From JL08 sp039969355 (GTDB lineage Bacteria > Pseudomonadota > Alphaproteobacteria > Rhodobacterales > Rhodobacteraceae): 64,000 nucleotides of DNA. Under the pieces are notes generated by a model, which worked only from the letters and a program-made list of their open reading frames with translations, made no database searches and was not told where the DNA came from. The position numbers and the translations under genes were made by a program. Each line of letters begins with the position of its first letter. The stretch's first letter is position 1. Location: positions 62,001 to 126,000 of the forward strand of contig JBDVOA010000032.1 in NCBI GenBank assembly GCA_039969355.1, given 5' to 3'. Shown here piece after piece: positions 53,446 through 63,448 of the stretch.

Positions 53446-54209
53446 GCTCGGTCACATGCAAATGTGAGGGCAGAGTAGCCGTTCTGACACTCTGCAATGA
53501 GAGGAAACTGAACGCATTGACGACCGGCATGTTGCTGCAACTCGAAACACATTTGACCGATCTCGACCGCGCGACAGATGTGCGTGCAGTGATCGTCACC
53601 GGAGCAGGGGCCAAGGCTTTTTGCTGCGGTGCTGACATTGCCGAATGGGGGCCGCTTGGCCCAGCCGAATTTGCCCGCAATTGGGTACGGGATGGCCACC
53701 GGGTGTTTGACCGGCTCGCACGGTTATCCAAGCCGACCATCGGGGCCTTGAACGGCCATGCCTTTGGCGGTGGACTTGAACTTTCAGCCTGCTGCGACTT
53801 GCGGGTGATGACCCCACGCGCGACGCTGGCCTTGCCAGAGGCAAAGGTCGGTATTGTGCCGGGTTGGTCTGGAACCCAGCGTCTGGCGCGGCTGATCGCA
53901 GAGCCTGCCCTAAAAGAAATGGCGCTGTTTGGCCGTCGCATCTCTGCCGAGCGTGCCCTGACCATGGGTTTTGCAGCAGAACTGGCAGATGACGCACTCG
54001 CCTCCGCACAAGATATTGCTGCTTCGCTATCCGATGTGTCGCCGCGTGCCAACGAACTGGCCAAGGCGATGATTCATGGCGCCGTCGGCGAAGACCGCGC
54101 CGCAGCCATTGAAGCTCTGGGCAGCGCCGCTGCTGCCGCAAGCAGTGATCGAGATGAAGGCGTGCAAGCCTTCTTCGAAAAGCGCACTCCCGAATTTGAC
54201 GGAAACTAA
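53442..54209 (+). CDS. enoyl-CoA hydratase/isomerase family protein
   Basis: Crotonase-fold enzyme of 255 aa. The oxyanion-hole segments FCCGADIAEWG and GHAFGGGLELSACCDLRV are present, followed by PEAKVGIVPGWSGTQRLARL. The Glu in LPEAKVG is one of the catalytic acids; the Glu of the GGG.E position is also kept (GGGLELS). GTG start overlapping the CoA-transferase gene. Likely acts on the CoA ester made by the preceding enzyme. Confidence 0.9.
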   Translation: MSSVTCKCEGRVAVLTLCNERKLNALTTGMLLQLETHLTDLDRATDVRAVIVTGAGAKAFCCGADIAEWGPLGPAEFARNWVRDGHRVFDRLARLSKPTIGALNGHAFGGGLELSACCDLRVMTPRATLALPEAKVGIVPGWSGTQRLARLIAEPALKEMALFGRRISAERALTMGFAAELADDALASAQDIAASLSDVSPRANELAKAMIHGAVGEDRAAAIEALGSAAAAASSDRDEGVQAFFEKRTPEFDGN

Positions 54210-54213
54210 CCCT

Positions 54214-55734
54214 ATGAAAGACCTCACGATCAACGACGCCATCGATTTTGACTTTCCAACGCTTTTCAAGGGTCGGCACATGATTGCCGGAGAATGGGTC
54301 GAAAGCGCGGAGACGTTTGAGCGCGTGTCGCCCTCCCACTGCACCGTTGTCAGCGTCTCCGCGAAAGGCGGCGAGGCCGAGACGGAACGAGCGATCCGTG
54401 CAGCCAAAGATACATTCGACGCTGGCATCTGGAGCCGAGTCTCGGGCAAAGAACGTGCTACTGTCTTGTTGCGAGTTGCCGACCTGATCGAGGTGAATGT
54501 GGAGCGTATCGCGGTGCAGGAGACACTGGAAAGCGGCAAGCCGATATCGCAATCGCGTGGTGAAGTCAGTGGCGCGGCAGACCTTTGGCGCTACGCGGCC
54601 TCGCTTGCGCGAAGCGTCCACGGGGACAGTCACAACACGCTGGGCGAAGATATGCTCGGCGTAGTACTAAAGGAACCAATCGGCGTTGTATCCATCATTA
54701 CGCCCTGGAATTTCCCGTTCTGGATTCTGTCCCAAAAGCTGCCTTTCGCACTTGCTGCTGGGTGCACGGTTGTCGTCAAACCGTCCGAGATGACCCCGTC
54801 ATCAACAGTGATGATGGGCGAATTGTTGATGGATGCCGGATTGCCCGCGGGGGTTTGCAACATCGTTTTGGGCTACGGTCAGCCGGTGGGTAGCCTAATG
54901 TCGACCCACAAGGATGTCCGCATGGTGACCTTCACCGGATCGACTGAAGTTGGCAAGCTGATCACGCAAGTTTCATCGGGCACACTCAAGAAAATTGCGT
55001 TGGAACTGGGTGGCAAAAACCCGCAAGTCATCTGCCCTGACGCTGATCTGGAAAGTGCGGCCGACGCCGTCACCTTCGGTGTCTATTTCAACGTGGGCCA
55101 GTGCTGCAATTCATCCAGCCGGATCATTTTGCACGAAGATATCGCGGAGGAGTTCGTGGCTCGCGTTGTCGCCCTGTCCCGCAAAGTTAAATTCGGCGAT
55201 CCATTGGACCCGGACACGCAGGTGGGCGCGATTGTCACCGCAGAACACAACGCCAAGATCGGCGGGTTTGTTCAAGAGGCTGTTGCAGAAGGCGCAAAGC
55301 TGGAGCTTGGCGGCGATGCGCTTCCTGTCGTAGGCTTGGGCGAACAATTCTATCAGCCGACAATCATCAGCAATGTGAGCCCGGATATGGCAATTGCCCG
55401 TGAAGAGGTGTTCGGCCCGGTACTGGTTGTACTGACCTACCGCACGCTGGATGAGGCGGTCGCGTTGGTCAATGACAGCGAATACGGGTTGTCGGCGGGC
55501 ATCTGGAGCGAGAACGTGCATACCTGCCTTGAATTTGCGCGCCGAGCGGAGGCCGGGACCGTTTGGACCAATACATGGATGGACGGCTATCCCGAGCTTG
55601 CTTTTGGCGGGGTCAAACAATCCGGGCAGGGCCGCGAGATCGGCCGCTATGGATTTGAAGAATTCTTTGAGGTTAAATCACTGGTGATGCGCGTCGGGCG
55701 CAGCCGAACACCTTGGGTACAAAGTGACGACTGA
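54214..55734 (+). CDS. NAD(P)-dependent aldehyde dehydrogenase
   Basis: A 506-aa ALDH. The general-base Glu lies in ALELGGKNPQVI, the catalytic Cys in NVGQCCNSSSRI, and PWNFPFWILSQKLPFAL and FTGSTEVGK mark the cofactor-binding domain. The start at 54214 (MKDLTINDAIDF) is 4 bp after the hydratase stop; a longer frame overlaps that gene without support. Probably oxidises an aldehyde generated by one of the GMC enzymes to the acid that the CoA-transferase activates. Confidence 0.94.
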   Translation: MKDLTINDAIDFDFPTLFKGRHMIAGEWVESAETFERVSPSHCTVVSVSAKGGEAETERAIRAAKDTFDAGIWSRVSGKERATVLLRVADLIEVNVERIAVQETLESGKPISQSRGEVSGAADLWRYAASLARSVHGDSHNTLGEDMLGVVLKEPIGVVSIITPWNFPFWILSQKLPFALAAGCTVVVKPSEMTPSSTVMMGELLMDAGLPAGVCNIVLGYGQPVGSLMSTHKDVRMVTFTGSTEVGKLITQVSSGTLKKIALELGGKNPQVICPDADLESAADAVTFGVYFNVGQCCNSSSRIILHEDIAEEFVARVVALSRKVKFGDPLDPDTQVGAIVTAEHNAKIGGFVQEAVAEGAKLELGGDALPVVGLGEQFYQPTIISNVSPDMAIAREEVFGPVLVVLTYRTLDEAVALVNDSEYGLSAGIWSENVHTCLEFARRAEAGTVWTNTWMDGYPELAFGGVKQSGQGREIGRYGFEEFFEVKSLVMRVGRSRTPWVQSDD

Positions 55735-55774
55735 GAGAAGCGTCGATACACGACACGCAAACTGGGAGGATACC

Positions 55775-57034
55775 ATGCGTTCATTACTGAAAACAAAGAC
55801 GGCGATTGCACTAGCGCTGACGGTGACGGCAGGCTCTGCCGTAGCCGACGGTCACGGTGGTGTGGAAGTACTGCACTGGTGGACATCGGGCGGCGAAGCT
55901 GCTGCACTAAACGTCCTGAAGGACGACCTTGAAGGCCAAGGCATTGGCTGGACTGACATGCCCGTCGCTGGCGGCGGCGGTGAGCAGGCCATGACGGTTC
56001 TGCGTGCGCGCGTGACCGCAGGCAATGCGCCGACCGCGGTACAGGGTCTCGGTTTTGACATCATCGACTGGGCCGGTCAGGGCGCATTGGCCAACTTGAA
56101 CGATGTTGCCGCAGCAGAAGGCTGGGATGACGTTATCCCTGCAGCTCTGCAACAGTTCGCCAAAGTTAACGGCGAATGGGTCTCCGCACCGGTGAACGTG
56201 CACTCGACTAACTGGGTATGGGCCAACAAAGCTGTTCTGGACGCCAATGGCATCGCCATTCCGGAAACATGGGACGACTTTGTCGCTGCAATGGATAAGC
56301 TGTCTGCCGCAGGGATCACGCCAATCGCTCATGGTGGCCAAGCTTGGCAGGAAGCCACCGTATTTGACAGTGTAGTTATGTCGGTTCTTGGACCAGACGG
56401 CTATAAGGCGGCATTCATTGATCTTGACGCCGACGTTCTGGGCGGCGATGGAATGAAAGAGGCATTCGACCGGATGGCCACAATCCGCGCCAACGTGGAT
56501 GATAACTTTTCTGGTCGCGACTGGAACCTAGCGACAGCAATGGTCATCAATGGCGACGCTGGCTTCCAGATGATGGGTGACTGGGCAAAAGGTGAGTTTA
56601 TCAACGCGGGCAAAGTGCCTGGCGAGGATTTCCTGTGTTTCCGATTCCCAGGCACATCTGCACAAGTCACGTTCAACGCCGACCAGTTCATGATGTTTGA
56701 TCAAGGTGGTGACGTGTCATCCGAGCAGGCTGCTCTGGCAACTGCGATCCTGTCTCCATCGTTCCAGTCCGCGTTTAACGTGGTCAAAGGCTCAGTTCCG
56801 GCACGTACGGATGTCTCGAACGAGGCGTTTGACGCATGCGGCAAGAAAGGCATGTCAGATCTAGCGGCAGCCGCATCATCCGGAAACCTGTTCGGATCCA
56901 TGGCACATGGCCACGCAAACCCTGCGTCGGTCAAGAATGCGATCTATGACGTGGTGACTGCCCATTTTAACGGGGAGTATGACAGCGAAACCGCCGTTGT
57001 TGAACTCGTCGATGCGGTTGAAATCGCTAAGTAA
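55775..57034 (+). CDS. ABC sugar-binding protein (CUT1, glucose/mannose-type)
   Basis: Periplasmic substrate-binding protein of 419 aa. Signal peptide MRSLLKTKTAIALALTVTAG ends near AVADG. The mature start VEVLHWWTSGGEAAALNVLK closely resembles glucose/mannose-binding GtsA-type proteins. GGGAGGAT precedes the ATG at 55775. A strong hairpin follows the stop, commonly seen to stabilise binding-protein mRNA. Sugar or sugar-like polyol ligand is inferred. Confidence 0.92.
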   Translation: MRSLLKTKTAIALALTVTAGSAVADGHGGVEVLHWWTSGGEAAALNVLKDDLEGQGIGWTDMPVAGGGGEQAMTVLRARVTAGNAPTAVQGLGFDIIDWAGQGALANLNDVAAAEGWDDVIPAALQQFAKVNGEWVSAPVNVHSTNWVWANKAVLDANGIAIPETWDDFVAAMDKLSAAGITPIAHGGQAWQEATVFDSVVMSVLGPDGYKAAFIDLDADVLGGDGMKEAFDRMATIRANVDDNFSGRDWNLATAMVINGDAGFQMMGDWAKGEFINAGKVPGEDFLCFRFPGTSAQVTFNADQFMMFDQGGDVSSEQAALATAILSPSFQSAFNVVKGSVPARTDVSNEAFDACGKKGMSDLAAAASSGNLFGSMAHGHANPASVKNAIYDVVTAHFNGEYDSETAVVELVDAVEIAK

Positions 57035-57041
57035 ACCTACG

Positions 57042-57070
57042 GGAGGAGCGGCAGGATTTGTTGCTCCTCC
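57042..57070 (+). other. intercistronic mRNA hairpin after the binding-protein gene
   Basis: Perfect 8-bp stem GGAGGAGC (57042-57049) and GCTCCTCC (57063-57070) with a 13-nt loop. No T-tract follows, so it is not a normal terminator. In ABC operons such hairpins protect the binding-protein message from 3' decay and raise its level over the permeases. Confidence 0.6.
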
Positions 57071-57114
57071 ACCTCTAAATTGCCCCTTTCAAATCAGCCC
57101 AAGGAGGGTGCGTG

Positions 57115-58008
57115 ATGGCTTTGACCGCTGCCGCAGATTTCAAGACTCGGCTTCAGACATGGCTACCTAAACTTGTACTCTCGCCATCGCTCGCCTTGGT
57201 GCTGGTATTTGTCTACGGTTTTATCCTCTTCTCGGTTTACCTGTCATTCACCGACAGCCGGTTACTGCCGTCATTTGGTTGGGTCGGATGGGAGAATTAT
57301 TCCAAGCTCTGGCGTCTCAGTCACTGGGAAATCTCGCTGACTAATATGGGTATCTTCGCGGCCCTTTATATCGGTATTTGCACAGTACTCGGCCTTGGCC
57401 TTGCGATCTTCCTCGATCAGAAAATCCGCGGCGAAGGTATGATCCGCACAATCTATCTTTATCCAATGGCCCTGAGCTTCATCGTGACTGGCACGGCATG
57501 GAAATGGTTTCTTGATCCGGGGATTGGACTTGAAAACGTCATGCAAAGCTGGGGCTGGACCAGTTTCGAATTTGATTGGATCAAGAACCGCGACTTTGCG
57601 ATTTACACGGTCGTCTTGGCCGCCGTTTGGCAAACCAGTGGGTTTGTCATGGCGATGTTCCTAGCGGGGTTGCGTGGTATCGACAATGAGATCCTGAAAG
57701 CAGCCCAGATGGACGGCGCGTCGAACTGGAACCTCTATCGCCGCATCATCATCCCACAGCTGCGCCCCGCGTTCCTGTCGGCTTTTGTGATCCTGAGCCA
57801 TCTGGCGATCAAGACTTTCGATCTCGTTATCGCACTGACGGGAGGGGGGCCAGGACGGGCCACCGAGCTGCCAGCGACATTCATGTATTCCTACACATTC
57901 TCGCGTAACCAAATGGGGATTGGCGCGGCCTCGGCCACAATTATGCTGATGACTATCGCCGCGATCATGATCCCTTACCTTTACGCCGAACTGCGGGAGA
58001 AAAAGTGA
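57115..58008 (+). CDS. ABC sugar transporter permease (MalF/UgpA-like)
   Basis: Inner-membrane permease of 297 aa with six helices. The EAA loop reads EILKAAQMDGASNWNLYRRIIIPQL, which contacts the ATPase. AAGGAGGG lies 6 bases upstream of the ATG at 57115. Overlaps the second permease by one base (TGATG). Confidence 0.93.
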   Translation: MALTAAADFKTRLQTWLPKLVLSPSLALVLVFVYGFILFSVYLSFTDSRLLPSFGWVGWENYSKLWRLSHWEISLTNMGIFAALYIGICTVLGLGLAIFLDQKIRGEGMIRTIYLYPMALSFIVTGTAWKWFLDPGIGLENVMQSWGWTSFEFDWIKNRDFAIYTVVLAAVWQTSGFVMAMFLAGLRGIDNEILKAAQMDGASNWNLYRRIIIPQLRPAFLSAFVILSHLAIKTFDLVIALTGGGPGRATELPATFMYSYTFSRNQMGIGAASATIMLMTIAAIMIPYLYAELREKK

Positions 58009-58889
58009 TGTCAGTCGCAACTCAAGATACCGCCATCCGCACCGGTCGCGTTGCGCGCACGCTGATCTACCTCGTGCTGCTGTTGTTCGCCCTGTTCTAC
58101 ATGCTGCCGCTTTATGTGATGGTCGTAAACTCGGTCAAACCGCTGGAAGAGATCACAGGCGGGGGCATGATGAGCCTGCCGCATGTCTTCACGCTTGAGC
58201 CTTGGTCCAAGGCGTGGTCTTCCGCCCAGATCGGCGTGGAACCGACAGGCCTGTCGCCCTATTTCTGGAACTCGATCAAGATGGTGGTGCCCGCAGTAGC
58301 GATCTCTACCGTGCTAGGTGCACTGAATGGCTATGTGTTGACAAAGTGGCGGTTCAAATATGACACCATCGTGTTCGGGCTTATCTTGTTCGCCTGTTTC
58401 ATCCCTTTCCAGATCGTGCTGATCCCCATGGCAAAGATGCTTGGGTTGATGGGGCTTGCCGGGACAACCTGGGGGTTGGTGCTGGTGCATGTGGTCTACG
58501 GCGTCGGTTTCACAACACTGTACTTCCGCAACTATTATGCCGTCTTCCCGACTGAGCTGATCCGCGCCGCCCAGATAGACGGCGCGGGGTTCTTCCAGAT
58601 TTTCTGGCGTATCCTGCTACCGTCGTCTGGGCCGATAGCGGTCGTTTCGATCATCTGGCAGTTCACTAATATCTGGAACGACTTCCTCTTTGGGGCCTCC
58701 TTCGCCGGGGCCGACAGTCAACCGATGACAGTGGCTTTGAACAATCTGGTGCAGGCCAGCCACGGCGTGAAGGAATATAATGTTCACTTTGCCGGTGCGA
58801 TCCTCGCCGCACTTCCAACACTTCTCGTCTACATCGTTGCAGGCCGCTATTTTGTGCGTGGCCTGATGGCGGGATCAGTCAAAGGATAA
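58008..58889 (+). CDS. ABC sugar transporter permease (MalG/UgpE-like)
   Basis: Second permease, 293 aa, six helices. The EAA-type loop is ELIRAAQIDGAGFFQIFWRILLPSS. Starts within the stop of the first permease gene and ends 5 bp before the ATPase gene. N-terminal NSVKPLEEI is typical of the MalG group. Confidence 0.93.
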   Translation: MSVATQDTAIRTGRVARTLIYLVLLLFALFYMLPLYVMVVNSVKPLEEITGGGMMSLPHVFTLEPWSKAWSSAQIGVEPTGLSPYFWNSIKMVVPAVAISTVLGALNGYVLTKWRFKYDTIVFGLILFACFIPFQIVLIPMAKMLGLMGLAGTTWGLVLVHVVYGVGFTTLYFRNYYAVFPTELIRAAQIDGAGFFQIFWRILLPSSGPIAVVSIIWQFTNIWNDFLFGASFAGADSQPMTVALNNLVQASHGVKEYNVHFAGAILAALPTLLVYIVAGRYFVRGLMAGSVKG

Positions 58890-58894
58890 AACCC

Positions 58895-60007
58895 ATGGGC
58901 TTTCTCGATATCGACAACACAACCAAGTCCTATGGCGCTGTTGAGGTGCTGCATAAGGTCGACATTTCCGTCGAAGAGGGCGAATTCCTTGTCCTTGTAG
59001 GTCCGTCAGGCTGCGGCAAGTCCACGCTCTTGAATATGATCGCGGGACTGGAGGAAATTACCAGCGGCGAGATCCGGATCAAAGACGGAGTCATGAACGG
59101 AGTCCATCCCTCAAAACGCAACATCGCGATGGTGTTCCAGTCTTACGCGCTCTACCCAAATATGACGGTGGGCCAGAACATTACATTTGGCTTGGAGATG
59201 CATGGCACCCCCAAACCCGAACGCGATCGGGCGATGAAAGAAGTGGCTCAATTGCTCCAGATCGAACCCCTGTTGGACCGCAAACCCGGAGCCTTGTCCG
59301 GTGGGCAGCGTCAGCGGGTGGCGATGGGTCGTGCCTTGGTGCGAAACCCCGATGTCTTCCTATTTGATGAGCCGCTTTCCAACCTCGATGCAAAACTGCG
59401 CGTGGACATGCGAACCGAGATCAAAAAGCTGCACCAAAAGCTGGGCACTACAATCGTCTATGTGACCCATGACCAGATAGAGGCCATGACCCTGTCCACC
59501 CGAATTGCGGTCATGAACGGCGGTTACGTCCAGCAATTAGGAACGCCGCAGGAAATTTATGATACGCCCGCCAATATTTTCGTGGCGACTTTTATGGGTT
59601 CGCCGGCAATGAACGTGGTTCCGGCAAGGGTCGCCATGGAAAACGGTCGGCCGGTGGCGCAAGTCGCACTTCATGATGGCACTTCGTGCGCACTGCCTTT
59701 TAGCCAAGACAATATGGCGGATTGGGATGGCAAGGACATTCTGCTGGGCATCCGACCAGAAACGATCACGGATGAGGACGCGGCGGATCGAAAATCCGCA
59801 AATATCGCCCAAATGACCAACCGGATCGTGGTCACGGAACCCGCTGGCTCTGATACCTTCTCGACGATGACGCTTAGCGGCAAAGACGTGATTGCGCGCA
59901 TGCGGTCTGACGCCGATGTGCATCCCGGCGCGGATTTCACCTTTGCAGTAAACATGGAAAAGGCCGTGGCTTTCGATCCCAAAACCGAGACTCGGATTGC
60001 ACCCTGA
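58895..60007 (+). CDS. ABC transporter ATP-binding protein (UgpC/MalK family)
   Basis: ATPase of 370 aa with Walker A GPSGCGKST, Q-loop MVFQSYALYPNMTV, signature LSGGQRQRVAMGRAL and Walker B VFLFDEPLSNLDAKLR. The C-terminal ~120 residues form an OB-type regulatory domain as in MalK. It serves the two permeases upstream. Its stop overlaps the first GMC gene by one base. Confidence 0.94.
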   Translation: MGFLDIDNTTKSYGAVEVLHKVDISVEEGEFLVLVGPSGCGKSTLLNMIAGLEEITSGEIRIKDGVMNGVHPSKRNIAMVFQSYALYPNMTVGQNITFGLEMHGTPKPERDRAMKEVAQLLQIEPLLDRKPGALSGGQRQRVAMGRALVRNPDVFLFDEPLSNLDAKLRVDMRTEIKKLHQKLGTTIVYVTHDQIEAMTLSTRIAVMNGGYVQQLGTPQEIYDTPANIFVATFMGSPAMNVVPARVAMENGRPVAQVALHDGTSCALPFSQDNMADWDGKDILLGIRPETITDEDAADRKSANIAQMTNRIVVTEPAGSDTFSTMTLSGKDVIARMRSDADVHPGADFTFAVNMEKAVAFDPKTETRIAP

Positions 60008-61500
60008 TGCAACCAGACGTCATCATTATTGGATCTGGTATGGGAGGGGCGACGCTGGCAGCAGCACTTGCACCCTCAGGACGCCGGATTCTCATTCTTG
60101 AACGAGGAGAACACTTGCGCCCATCCCAACATGACCGGGATGCTAACGCAATTTTTGGGGATGGCGTGTTTCGCACTGATGAGAAATGGCTCGATGGAAC
60201 GGGTAACGCATTCAACCCGGGCAATTACTATAATGTTGGCGGTAATTCGAAATTCTACGGCGCAGCATTGATCCGGTACCGTGACGCCGATTTTGAGCCC
60301 ACCCAACATGAAGGCGGTATTACACCGGGCTGGCCGATAGACTACGCGGAACTTGAACCATTCTATCAAACGGCAGAACATCTATACGCAGTTCGCGGTG
60401 GTTTGGGCGAGGACCCGTCAGAGCCTTCACATTCAGGCGATTATCCGCATGGCCCCGTACCCGACGAGCCTGACATCGCAGATCTTCGCAAGCGATTGAA
60501 GGCCGCGGGCCTTCACCCGTCCTCAATACCACTGGGTGTCAGCCTCGCGGATTGGTTGGCGGGGGGAGAAACGACCTGGGATGCTTATCCCAACACCAAA
60601 AGTGGCAAGATGGATGCCGAGACCTGCGGTCTTAAAGTGGCGATGGCGCATCCCAATGTGGAGCTTCGGACAGGCTGCCGTGTTATGGCGCTTAGGACCG
60701 GTGCAGGGGACCATATCGACAGCATTGTTGTGCAAACTGGTGGCATCTCGGAGACACTCAACGCACCAATCATAGTGGTCGCAACGGGGGCAGTGCAGAC
60801 AGCGGCACTTTTGCTGGCTTCGGCAAACGACAATTGGCCAACAGGGCTGGCGAATGGTTCGGGTCAAGTCGGACGAAATTTCATGAATCACAATTGCTCG
60901 GCGGTTCTGGCCTTACATCCCTTCCGCCGCAACCGCGCCGTCTATCAAAAGACGCTGATGCTCAACGACTTTTATATGGGCTCGAATGATCGACCGCCTA
61001 TGGGAAATGTTCAGATGCTCGGCAAGATCACTGCGCCCATTCTCGCGGCTAATTCAAAGCTGCCGACATGGTTGGCAGGCTGGGTCGCCGCGCGCAGCTT
61101 TGATTTATATGCAATGTCCGAAGATCTGCCCAACCCCGATAGCAGGGTCACGCTGAAAGACGGACAAATCAAGCTTGACTGGAAACGTTCCAACTGGGCG
61201 GCGCATGAGCGACTTGTGGTCAGGCTGAAACAAGTTCTGCGCCGCGCTGGATTTCCAATCGTCCTCTCGCAAGCTTTTGACCGACGCACGCCGTCGCATC
61301 AATGCGGCACAGCCCGAATGGGTGACGACCCAGCGGCAAGTGTGGTTGATACGTTCTGCCGAAGCCACGACCACAAGAACCTGTTCGTTGTCGATGCGTC
61401 CGTGTTGCCCACATCGGCAGCTGTGAACCCGGCACTGACAGTTGCGGCGCTCGCGCTACGGGCAGGGCAGCATATTCTGGAAACGGAACTTCCGGCATGA
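60007..61500 (+). CDS. GMC oxidoreductase (first of two)
   Basis: FAD-dependent dehydrogenase of 497 aa. The FAD motif is IIIGSGMGGATLAAALAPSG; NVGGNSKFYGAALIRYRDADF lies at the flavin site, and the active-site pair is in HQCGTARMGDDP (His) and SAAVNPALTVAALALRA (Asn). This set oxidises alcohol or sugar hydroxyl groups. It is only distantly like the next gene, so the two probably act on different positions or steps. Overlaps it by 4 bp. No secretion signal is seen. Confidence 0.9.
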   Translation: MQPDVIIIGSGMGGATLAAALAPSGRRILILERGEHLRPSQHDRDANAIFGDGVFRTDEKWLDGTGNAFNPGNYYNVGGNSKFYGAALIRYRDADFEPTQHEGGITPGWPIDYAELEPFYQTAEHLYAVRGGLGEDPSEPSHSGDYPHGPVPDEPDIADLRKRLKAAGLHPSSIPLGVSLADWLAGGETTWDAYPNTKSGKMDAETCGLKVAMAHPNVELRTGCRVMALRTGAGDHIDSIVVQTGGISETLNAPIIVVATGAVQTAALLLASANDNWPTGLANGSGQVGRNFMNHNCSAVLALHPFRRNRAVYQKTLMLNDFYMGSNDRPPMGNVQMLGKITAPILAANSKLPTWLAGWVAARSFDLYAMSEDLPNPDSRVTLKDGQIKLDWKRSNWAAHERLVVRLKQVLRRAGFPIVLSQAFDRRTPSHQCGTARMGDDPAASVVDTFCRSHDHKNLFVVDASVLPTSAAVNPALTVAALALRAGQHILETELPA

Positions 61501-63092
61501 CTGTCAAAGGTTACGATTTCATCGTGATCGGTGGCGGTTCTGCAGGATCCGTTATCGCCGCTCGATTGTCCGAAAACCCGGATGCCCGCGTTTTGCTTCT
61601 GGAGGCGGGTGGCAGTGACCGACATCCGTTTTTCCACTTGCCAGCTGGTTTTGCTAAAATGACTAAGGGGATTGGATCATGGGGCTGGTCGACCACACCG
61701 CAACGGTCGATGCAGGACAAGGTTTTCAATTACACCCAAGCCAAGGTGATTGGCGGCGGGTCTGCAATCAATGCGCAAATCTATACGCGAGGGGCAGCGC
61801 AGGACTATGACGAGTGGCGGCAGATGGGTTGTGACGGCTGGAGCCACACGGACGTTCTGCCTTACTTCAAAAAGTCCGAGGACAACGACACTTATGATGG
61901 CGAATTTCATGGCAAAGGCGGGCCGATGGGAGTGTCGCAGCCCTCTGCGCCTCTGCCCATTTGTGACGCCTTCATCGCGGCGGCAGGGCAGGTCGGTATC
62001 CCGGAGACGAAAGACGTAAACGGCGCCAAACAGGATGGCGCTGGGTTCTACCAACTGACCCAACGCAAGGCGCGCAGGTCTTCGGCTGCAATGGCATTTC
62101 TGTCCCCTGCCAAATCGCGTGCGAACCTGACCATTCAGTTGCAGGCACAGGTACGTCGGATCACGGTCGAAAACGGCCGCGCCAAAGGGGTAGAAATGGC
62201 CGATGGTACGAAGATCACTGCAGATCGCGAGGTGGTCTTGTCCTCCGGTGCCATTGGTTCGCCGCGGCTTTTACAGCTGTCTGGCATCGGTCCGGCGGAT
62301 GAGTTGAAGGCCCTTGCCATCAAAGTGGAGTATGATCAAGCGGGTGTTGGTTCCAACCTGCAGGACCACCTCGACCTCTACGCAATCTGCGAGGTCAGCG
62401 GCCCGCACACTTATGATCGCTTTGCCAAGCTTCATTTATCGGCTTTTGCCGGTCTTCAATATCTGTTCACTCGTAAAGGGCCTGTAGCGTCCAGCCTGTT
62501 TGAAACGGGCGGGTTCTGGTACGCGGATGAAAACGCGCGGTCCCCGGATATTCAAATGCATCTGGGTCTTGGCACCGGAATCGAAGCGGGCGTCCAGGCC
62601 ATGCCTAAAGGCGGGGTGACGTTGAATGCCTGTCATTTGCGCCCGCGCTCACGCGGCACCGTGCGACTGCAGAGCGACAATCCTGCGGACATGCCGCTGA
62701 TCGACCCGAATTACCTGTCTGACCCCTACGACAGGCAGATGTCGATCAGAGGTTTGAAACTGGTGCAAGACATCCTTAGTCAGGATGCGTTGAAGCCCTA
62801 CATTCTGGCAGAGCGTTTGCCCGGACCGGACGTTCGCACGGATGAAGATTATTTTAACTTCATTTGCGCTCATTCCAAAACTTCGCACCATTGCGCGGGC
62901 ACCTGCCAAATGGGCAGCGATGCCGACTCAGTGCTCGACCCACGTTTGAGGTTCAACGGCATCGAAGGTCTTCGGGTCGCCGATGCCTCGATCATGCCGA
63001 CTGTAAATTCATCTAACACAAACGCACCTTCCATCATGATCGGCGAAAAAGCAGCAGACATGATCAAGCAAGACCAGGGAATGACATCATGA
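61497..63092 (+). CDS. GMC oxidoreductase, choline-dehydrogenase-like (second of two)
   Basis: A 531-aa GMC enzyme of the BetA/AlkJ branch. FAD motif IVIGGGSAGSVIAARLSENP, GMC signature 1 around KVIGGGSAINAQIYTRG and signature 2 SSGAIGSPRLLQLSGIGP; catalytic His in SHHCAGTCQMG and the second residue in NSSNTNAPSIMIGEKAAD. Oxidises a primary alcohol to an aldehyde in most relatives. Overlaps both neighbours by 4 bp, so it is part of the operon. Confidence 0.93.
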   Translation: MTVKGYDFIVIGGGSAGSVIAARLSENPDARVLLLEAGGSDRHPFFHLPAGFAKMTKGIGSWGWSTTPQRSMQDKVFNYTQAKVIGGGSAINAQIYTRGAAQDYDEWRQMGCDGWSHTDVLPYFKKSEDNDTYDGEFHGKGGPMGVSQPSAPLPICDAFIAAAGQVGIPETKDVNGAKQDGAGFYQLTQRKARRSSAAMAFLSPAKSRANLTIQLQAQVRRITVENGRAKGVEMADGTKITADREVVLSSGAIGSPRLLQLSGIGPADELKALAIKVEYDQAGVGSNLQDHLDLYAICEVSGPHTYDRFAKLHLSAFAGLQYLFTRKGPVASSLFETGGFWYADENARSPDIQMHLGLGTGIEAGVQAMPKGGVTLNACHLRPRSRGTVRLQSDNPADMPLIDPNYLSDPYDRQMSIRGLKLVQDILSQDALKPYILAERLPGPDVRTDEDYFNFICAHSKTSHHCAGTCQMGSDADSVLDPRLRFNGIEGLRVADASIMPTVNSSNTNAPSIMIGEKAADMIKQDQGMTS

Positions 63093-63397
63093 TCCGCCAT
63101 ATCGTTTTGACCAAATTCAAACCCGAGACACATGAAGACAAGATCATAGAAATCTACGAGGGTTTGTCGGCACTGGCTGACAAGCTGCCCGGAGCGAAGA
63201 ATTTTACCGGTGGGCGCTCAGAAAGCCCGGAACAGATAGAGCGCGGTTACATGCACGGCTTCGTCATCGATTTTGGTAGCTGGGGTGCATTAAGAAACTA
63301 CGCTGAGAACGAAGAACATAAAGCGTTGGGCGGCCAGCTAGTAGCCAATGCCACCGGCGGGTTAGACGGTATCTTGGTGCTTGATCTGGACGTTTAA
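63089..63397 (+). CDS. Dabb (stress-responsive A/B barrel) domain protein
   Basis: A 102-aa dimeric alpha-beta barrel protein. MIRHIVLTKFKPETHEDKI and the central GRSESPEQIERGYMHGFVIDF with EEHKALG fit the Dabb pattern. These domains accompany sugar and aromatic catabolic genes and may act as small lyases, isomerases or cyclases. Starts by ATGA overlap with the second GMC gene. Confidence 0.88.
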   Translation: MIRHIVLTKFKPETHEDKIIEIYEGLSALADKLPGAKNFTGGRSESPEQIERGYMHGFVIDFGSWGALRNYAENEEHKALGGQLVANATGGLDGILVLDLDV

Positions 63398-63448
63398 AGG
63401 CGTGCGCGGGCAACGAAGCCGAACGTAGCAATAGGACATGGCGGCGAA

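Noticed and set aside
53596..54633. Long minus-strand open frames over the hydratase and aldehyde dehydrogenase genes
   Set aside because: Arginine- and serine-rich translations typical of antisense shadows of GC-rich codons; the plus-strand genes carry clear family motifs.
61180..61193. TGGAAACGTTCCAA inside the first GMC gene, similar to the tandem operators
   Set aside because: One extra base breaks the dyad spacing and it lies mid-gene in codons of a conserved region; treated as chance.
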